A stretch of DNA of 64,000 nucleotides from assembly GCA_002914805.1 (NCBI GenBank), contig JXTB01000834.1:13882-77881 (forward strand), given 5' to 3'. The DNA comes from Parasponia andersonii. Lineage: Eukaryota; Streptophyta; Magnoliopsida; Rosales; Cannabaceae. Shown here one piece after another: positions 57,245-64,000 of this stretch. Position numbers and translations under genes: made by a program. Numbering within the stretch: the first letter of the stretch is position 1; every line of letters starts with the position of its first letter. A model generated the notes under the pieces. It ran no database searches. It saw nothing but the letters and a program-made list of their open reading frames with translations, and had not been told where the DNA came from.

Positions 57245-60200
57245 TTTAGGAATATGCCAACAAAATCGAATGGCTTTTACCTAATTTGATTTCTGTTTCT
57301 ATGTATTTTTTTAATGGAAAGTTTATATAGTTTAAGACTGACACTTTTCCAAAACAAGATAAATTGAAGAAAATTGTTTATTTGGACCGAGTAAATCTAA
57401 CTTCACTGCAATATCAAGCATTGATAATTTATCTCAATTGACTTCTCTAGCTATAAACAATTTAATTTTTGTGGTAAATGGTGAATTGTTAAAAAAAAAA
57501 GTATCATTCAAATCTAAGTGTTCTGCAATTTAAATCTTAAAATTTGAACTCTATAAATTAATATTATGAGATTAATAATTTCTGAAAATTAATATCATAG
57601 ATTGACTTTTTGATCAATTATAGTTACGAAAAAATAATAATATTTTATATAAAAATTGGATTAATCGTTATTATTATCCTTAATTTTGAAGATATTATTA
57701 TTTTTTATCAGTTAAAATTATCCAAAAAGTTAATTCATGATATTAATTCTCAAAAATTCTTAATCTCAGTATATTATATTGCAGAGTCTAAAATTCAGAT
57801 TTTAATTACAGAATACTCAAATTTTAGGATATTTTGCAGTTCACCCTTGCGCTGAATTAAAAGAATGAAAATGTCAAAAATGACCGTTTGAAACATGGGG
57901 ATGAAAGATGAAATTATATATCATACACGACTATGGAAATCCCACCCGAAGTTGTATGTCCGCCCAATTTTAATTTCTCTTAACTCTAGGCTTTTTTTGG
58001 GAGGAGCTACCCACTAAAAAAACCTAGGAGATCGAGAGAAAATCGTATAGCTTTTGCCTAACTTGATTTCTGTTGTTCTCTGTACTTCTTTAGTGGATCG
58101 TTTATATCGTTCAAGACTGACACATTTCCAAACCAAGATAAATTAAAGAGAACTGTTTTTTTGGACCAAGTAAATCTAACTTCACTGCAACCTCAAGCGA
58201 TGCTAATTTATCTCAATTGACTTCTCTAGCTATAAACAATTTGATTTTTGTGGTAAAAGGTGAATTGTTAAAAAAAAAGTATCATTCAAATCTAAGTGTT
58301 CTGCAATTTAAATCCTAAAATTTGAACTCTATAAAATAATATTTTGAGATTAATAATTTCTGAAAATCAATATCATAGATTGACTTTTTGACTAATTTTA
58401 GTAAAGATAAAACAATATTATTTTTTTAAAAAAAATTGGATTAATCGTTATTATTGTCCTTAATTTTGAGAATATTATTATCTTTTATTAGTTAAAATTA
58501 TCCAAAAAGTTAATTTATGATATTAATTTTCAGAAATTTTTAATCTCAATATATTATATTGCAGAGTCTAAAATTCAGGCTTTAATTATAGAACACCCAA
58601 ATTTTAGGATATTCTTTTGCAGTTCACCTTTGCGGTGAATTAAAAGAATGAAAATGTTAAAAGTGACTGTTTGAAACATGGGGATGAAAGATAAAATTAT
58701 ATATGCATACACGACTATGGAAATCCCACCTAAAGTTGTATGTTCGCCAAATTTTGATTTCTCTTAACTTTAGGCTTTTTTTGGGAGGAGCTACCCACTA
58801 AAAAAGCCTAGGAGATCGAGAGAAAATCATATGGCTTCCGCCTAATTTGATTTCTGTTGTTCTCTGTACTTTTTTAGTGGATCGTTTATATCGTTCAAGA
58901 CTAACATATTTCCAAAACAAGATAAATTGAAGAGAACTGTTTATTTGGCCCGAGTAAATCTAACTTCACTGCAACCTCAAGCGATGGTAATTTATCTCAG
59001 TTGACTTCTCTAGCTATAAACAATTTGATTTTTGTGGTAAATGGTGAATTGTTAAAAAAAAAAAAAAAACTATTATTCAAATCTAAGTATTCTGCAATTT
59101 AAATCCTAAAATTTGAACTCTATAAAATAATATTCTGAGATTAATAATTTCTGAAAATCAATATCATAGATTGACTTTTTGACCAATTTTAGTAACGAAA
59201 AAATAATAAAATTTTATAAAAAAAATTGGATTAATCGTTTTAATTGTCCTTAATTTTGAGGATATTATTATATTTTATCAGTTAAAATAATCCAAAAAGT
59301 TAATTCATGATATTAATTTTCCGAAATTCTTAATCTCAGTATATTATATTGCAGAGTCTAAAATTCAGGCTTTAATTACAGAACACCCAAATTTTAGGAT
59401 ATTATTTTGCAGTTCACCCTTGCGATGAATTAAAAGAATGAAAATATCAAAAATGACTGTTTGAAACATGAGGATGAAATATGAAATTATATAAGCATAC
59501 ACAACTGTGGAAATCCCACCCGAAGTTGTATGTCCGCCCAGTTTTGATTTCTCTTAACTCTAGGTTTTTTTTGGTCGGAGCTACCCACTAAAAAAACCTA
59601 GGAGATCGAGAGAAAATCATATGGCTTCCGCCTAACTTGATTTCTGTTGTTCTCTGTACTTTTTTAGTTGATCATTTATATCGTTCAAAACTGACACATT
59701 TCCAAAACAAGATAAATTGAAGAGAACTATATATTTGGACCAAGTAAATCTAACTTCACTACAACCTCAAGCGATGGTAATTTATCTCAATTGACTTCTC
59801 TAGCTATAAATAATTTGATTTTTGTGGTAAATAGTGAATTGTTAAAAAAAAAGTATCATCCAAATCTAAGTATTCTGCAATTTAAATCCTATAATTTGAA
59901 CTCTATAAAATAATATTCTGAGATTAACAATTTCTGAAAATCAATATCATAGATTGACTTTTTGAGCAATTTTAGTAACGAAAAAATAATGATATTTTAT
60001 TAAAAAAAATTGGATTAATCATTATAATTGTCCTTAATTTTGAGGATATTATTATTTTTTATCAGTTAAAATTATCCAAAAAGTTAATTCATGATATTAA
60101 GTTACAGAAATTCTTATTCTCAATATATTATATTACAGAGTCTAAAATTCAGGCTTTAATTATAGAATACCCAAATTTTAGGATATTCTTTTGCCGTTCA

Positions 60201-61175
60201 CCCTTGCGGTGACTTAAAAGAATGAAAATGTCATAAATGACTGTTTGAAACATGGGGACGACAGATGAAATCATATATGCATACACGACTGTGGAATCCC
60301 ACCCGAAATTGTATGTCCACCCAATTTTAATTTCTCTTAACTCTAGGCTTTATTTGGGAGGAGCTACCCACTAAAATAACCTAGGAGATCGAGAGAAAAT
60401 CGTATGGCTTGAATGATATAAACGATCCACTAAAAAAGTACAAAGAACAACAGAAATCAAGTTAGGCAGAAGCCATACGATTTTCTCTTGATTTCGTAAG
60501 TTTTTTTCAATGGGTAGCTCCTCCCATGTTTCAAACAGTCATTATTGACATTTTCATTCTTTCATTCTCATGTTTCAAACAGTCCTTATTAACATTTTCA
60601 TTCTTTTAATTCACTGCAGGGGTGAACTGCAAAAGAATATCCTAAAATTTTGGGTGTTTTGTAATTAAATCTTGAATATTATACTCTACAATATAATATA
60701 TTGAGATTAAGAATTTCTGAAAATTAATATCATGAATTAACTTTTTGGATAATTTTAACTGATAAAAGATAATAATATCCTCATAATATTTTATAAAAAA
60801 AATTGGATTAATTATTATTATTATCCTTAATTTTGAGGATATTATTATCTTTTCTCAGTTAAAATTATCCGAAAGTTAATTTAAGATATAAATTTTTAGA
60901 AATTCTTAATCTCAATATATTATATTATAGAGTCTAAAATTCAGGCTTTAATTACAAAACACCTAAATTTTAAATTATTTTTTTATAGTTCACCTTTGCG
61001 ATGAATTAAAAAAATAAAAATATCATTAATGACGCTTTATAACAAAGATGAAATTATATATGCATATACGACTTTGTGGAAATCCCACCAAAGTTGTACG
61101 TCTGCCCAATTTTGACTTCTCTTTTTACTCTAGGCTTTATAGGCTTTTTTGGGAGGACCTATCCAATGAAAAAAC
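57245..61175. repeat. Tandem array of ~785-bp units with internal palindromes
   Basis: The anchor 'ctctgtacttttttagtgg' recurs at 57302 (diverged), 58081, 58865 and 59655, so the period is about 779-790 bases over four direct units. One half of each unit is single-copy-like and contains 'ggaggagctacccactaaaaa' and 'ctctagctataaacaattt'. The other half is a long imperfect palindrome: 'tgagattaataatttctgaaaa' on the left pairs with 'attctcaaaaattcttaatctca' on the right, with 'ttggattaatcgtta' at the centre. At about 60411 the array switches to the opposite strand for about 380 bases and returns to direct orientation near 60790, ending near 61175. No coding capacity is recognised. Confidence 0.85.
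60411..60790. repeat. Inverted segment within the 785-bp array
   Basis: After 'aaaatcgtatggctt' the sequence continues 'gaatgatataaacgatccac', the reverse complement of the unit's 'gtggatcgtttatatcgttc'. It runs in reverse through 'caagttaggcagaagccatacg' and 'gtttcaaacagtc' (present twice, at 60530 and 60571) to the palindrome centre. Confidence 0.8.
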
Positions 61176-61274
61176 ATGGGAGATCAAGAGAAAATCAGGT
61201 GGCCGTACCATTTAAAACGAAGAGGTGGACTTAATTACTTAATTACCCTTCTCGATCACCGCTTAAACGTGGAC

Positions 61275-61286
61275 AAAAAACGAAAA
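61275..61286 (-). terminator. Pol III terminator of tRNA-Arg
   Basis: On the minus strand, 23 bases after the tRNA 3' end, TTTTCGTTTTTT gives two T-runs, the second of six T, which suits RNA polymerase III termination. Confidence 0.6.
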
Positions 61287-61308
61287 GGGAAACAAAATCG
61301 TACCCGTC

Positions 61309-61381
61309 CGACTCCGCTGGGGATCGAACCCAGAATCTCTGGTTCCGTAGACCAGCGCCTTATCCATTGGGCCACGGAGTC
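61309..61381 (-). tRNA. tRNA-Arg(ACG)
   Basis: The minus strand folds as a standard 73-nt tRNA with discriminator G and no intron. The acceptor stem is GACTCCG/CGGAGTC, the D arm contains AATGGATAAGG, and the anticodon stem CTGGT/ACCAG encloses loop CTACGGA. The T arm is CTGGG TTCGATC CCCAG. Loop positions 34-36 are ACG, which reads arginine CGU (and CGC/CGA after A34-to-I editing). Internal A and B boxes (TGGCCCAATGG, GGTTCGATCC) match pol III promoters. It lies about 480 bases upstream of and divergent from the TLDc gene. Confidence 0.96.
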
Positions 61382-61860
61382 ATTTTGGTACAAGTCTTCT
61401 CGTATTATATACTAATACAATTTATGTTACTTTGACACCTTCCAATATCCGAACCCCGGACCAAGAATTCAACAAAGGTGTAGCGAGAGGAGCTTTGGGA
61501 GCGTTGGGCATGAGTTGGGTGGAACGAACGGAACAAGGGCGACCCTCAACAAATTTGAAAAGTAAATAGCTTCATATACACTCTTTTTCTGGCCAGTTTT
61601 CTTCCTTTGGTCCTTTACCCCAGAAGGAACATACAGTTGTTCTGGTTTCTATACCTATCTTTGTCGTTTTGGCTGAATTGAATTAGTTCATACAGCAGCA
61701 CCAGAAGACCACCACCACCAAAAAAAAAGTAAAAGATAAAAACAGGAAGTGGGTATTGCGAATCTTGACGAAATGAGTTGAAGGGTTGGGATTTTAGATA
61801 CGTGGTGAGGAGTTCGTCTTTATCGGTTTAGGCTTTGTATGTATTCCGGAAAAATAGAAA
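61382..61860. promoter_or_regulatory. Upstream region of the TLDc gene
   Basis: About 480 bases between the tRNA and the TLDc start codon, with GC content above the array to its left. It must contain the promoter and 5' UTR. No clear TATA box was found. Confidence 0.45.
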
Positions 61861-64000
61861 ATGGGTAGGAAGCAGTCCATTCGGAGTAAAGCCGCCCACT
61901 TTGTATCTGATCTAACCACCGTTTTCCTCAACCCCATATCTGATAAACCCTCAAAGACCCAACCCAAATCCCCTTCTCCTGTTTCTGTAAGTTTCTTTTT
62001 CCCTCTCTGTTGACTTGATAAGCTTTCTGGGGTTTTTTTTAATTCTTGTTTTGGTTTAAATTCTTTCTTGGCAGTGGTCAGTTTTATCTGGGCACATTTT
62101 TATATTTGTTTTTTTTATTTAATGATATTTTTGAGCTAGAGCTGTTTGATTAATAGAATGTCTTATGGGTGTGCTTAGTTTCGTATTATTTGGATAATCA
62201 ATGAGAAAAAGTGTTATTATCTGTCTTGTATCTGAATTTGATACCAATGGATAATCTTATATTGGATAAAGCTTCCAAGATAAGCTCGCCTAATTGACAA
62301 TTATGCTCCATTTAAGGCAACTATGGAAGCATTTTGGTTATTAACTCGAAAAGCACTCCGGATATCCATGGATGATTAATTTTGTTTCTTTATGTTTTCT
62401 TGTAGAACTATGTAAAGGTTTTGTGCCAATATGTTGTCCAAGCTGTAATGCAATCTATAATCTCTTTTCAGGAAGATGAGACGGAGTCAAAAAGAAGTCA
62501 ACTTGAGTTGATTAGCGAAGACGGTTCAGGGGATCTAGTTGATGGTCCTGATACTTCTTCCTTCACTGCATTTCTTCACTCGTTCTTGGCATCTGCAGAG
62601 TCTGGAGATAATCCAAACTCAGATGAGCAAGGTGATGAGAAAGTGGAGCAAGGACCTTCAACATCTGACTATGTAATGAAGGAAAATGGTGGAAGGAGAA
62701 GCTTATTTTCCAAGGGAAAACAAACGCTAGGTAGGGTTGTTTATCAAGTTGCAAGAATTAGTGGATATCGAAATCATGAGCGCAGGGGTGATTCTGACTT
62801 GAAAATTGACGGTGACAATGGTGCTAATGATGCTAACTCTGATGGAGTAGAGATGAGACATATCCAGAAAATCAATGAGCCTGATGCATTAAGTGATATA
62901 CCAGATGTCTCTGAACCTTCGATGCTTCTCTCAGTGAATACAAGAACTGCTCTTTATGCTTCACTTCCAGCTCTTGTTCAGGGAAGGAAATGGTTATTAC
63001 TATACAGGTCAGAAAAATGAAGTTCCTATTCTGCAGAATTAGATTCTACCTCTTGAAAGTTCTGATGTACTGCTGTAGTTCATGGGCTTGACACTCCGTC
63101 TAATATTTCGTTATTTTTCTGAGTAGTACGTGGAGGCATGGCATTTCACTTTCAACACTATACAGAAGGAGCATGCTTTGGCCTGGCCTCAGTTTGCTGG
63201 TAAAAATTTATTTGTTTTCTACCAATGTCTGATTTTAGCATGAATGTTTCTCTAATCTCAAATCGTGCTAGTAGAAAAATATGTGATAAATTTGAAGTAC
63301 TAGTGAAATGATGTTACGTTAGTTGGTTATTGAAATCAAGCAAAAATGTGTTTTCATATCATTTGGGAGGCTTAAATTTACTGGTATAGGTCATCATGTA
63401 GCTTGTTTCTGATCAAATTGGTCTAAATGACTTCGTGACTATTTCACATATTTGGATAACCTGTTGACAACTTAAACCAAAGTTTTACCTTGTATGGTTG
63501 GGTTTACGTTAGAAATATGTAGCTTATTTCTATGTGTTAACTGGAAGAGGTTCTCAACCATTAAGCATACTTTTCTCCTGATTTCTGATCAACCTTATGT
63601 TTCCTGCCTCTCAATAGTAACGTGATTAATAACTGCAGTTTAACGTTCTCTCAGTAAAAGTCATTCCTGCTGATTCTTTTCTGATAAATAGCTTTCTACT
63701 GCTAATTTAAAATTATCTGTTGTTTAGTTTCTTATAAATAGCTTTCTACTGCTACTTTAAACTTAAAATGCAGGTCCCTAAAAATGCATAGTGTCATGCT
63801 TTTATATGCTATCAATAACTTTGGAATTATTGATGCAATGGTGCTAAACTTTGCCCAAATATGTGCTTACATGTGTATCCTTCCTTTTGTTGTTGATGTT
63901 ATACAAATATTCTTTCAGGTTGTTGGGGATCGTAAAGGTGCAGTTTTTGGTGGCTTGATTGAGGCACCCCTAAGACCAAGCAACAAGAAAAAATATCAGG
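61861..64000 (+). CDS. TLDc-domain protein (OXR type), 5' part, runs off the window
   Basis: Exons 61861-61986, 62472-63007, 63127-63199 and 63919 onward join in frame with GT-AG introns; 272 residues are visible. The N-terminal 190 residues are polar and acidic, with a short conserved start (MGRKQSIRSKAAHFVSDLTT) and FTAFLHSFLAS near residue 73. The TLDc domain begins near residue 192: TALYASLPALVQGRKWLLLY, then STWRHGISLSTLYRRSMLWP and VVGDRKGAVFGGLIEAPLRP. TLDc proteins (OXR1/NCOA7-like) protect against oxidative stress and can bind the V-ATPase in animals; plant members are known as TLD-domain proteins with poorly defined roles. The C-terminal half of the domain lies beyond position 64000. 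No break is seen, so this is probably an active gene. Confidence 0.9.

Overview
This is nuclear DNA from a flowering plant, most likely a eudicot. It is AT-rich, with small genes split by GT-AG introns, long intergenic spacers, microsatellites and several nested, decayed transposable elements. The species cannot be named from the sequence. Nothing looks bacterial or organellar. One assembly gap (N) lies at 54511-54995.

Five protein genes can be reconstructed, four of them in full: (1) a DUF4057-family gene, + strand, 5 exons, 305 aa, 3482-5637; (2) an annexin D1-like gene, - strand, 5 exons, 316 aa, 8375-6206, convergent with gene 1; (3) an intronless C2-domain protein, - strand, 25192-24563; (4) the spliceosomal core protein SmD1, - strand, 4 coding exons, 114 aa, 30712-29083; (5) the 5' part of a TLDc-domain (oxidation-resistance type) gene, + strand, from 61861 and running off the window. 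A tRNA-Arg(ACG) gene sits on the - strand at 61381-61309. A short spliced-looking coding remnant of unknown identity lies downstream of SmD1 (28463-28284, - strand).

The rest is largely mobile DNA. From about 11.5 to 22 kb is a broken Mutator-like element (MULE). It carries a mudrA transposase pseudogene (+) and a convergent Ulp1/DUF1985 protease-type pseudogene (-), the architecture known from Ulp1-carrying MULEs such as Kaonashi. Three families of internal tandem repeats lie around and between the two genes, and a Ty3/gypsy-type fragment with LTR-like sequence is nested in the protease gene. A 3'-terminal LINE fragment with an RNase H domain follows (22.6-23.9 kb), then two MITE-like elements (25.6-26.5 kb). 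A full-length but decayed Ty1/copia element (32426-39267, - strand) has recognisable LTRs, a tRNA-iMet-type primer site and a perfect 5-bp target duplication. A 10.7-kb Athila-like Ty3/gypsy element (41218-51935, + strand) is interrupted by a 2.5-kb insertion. Where its integrase should be it carries a fragment of a host LOG-type (cytokinin-activating/lysine-decarboxylase-like) gene.

From 57.2 to 61.2 kb is a tandem array of about 785-bp units. Each unit contains a long imperfect palindrome, and the array flips orientation once near 60411. Premature stops and lost zinc-binding cysteines in three unrelated elements are mostly G:C to A:T changes, as expected for long-methylated, silenced repeats. 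The most unusual items are the LOG fragment in the gypsy element, the Ulp1-MULE with its repeat families and duplicated exon, the palindromic array and the cysteine-free annexin.
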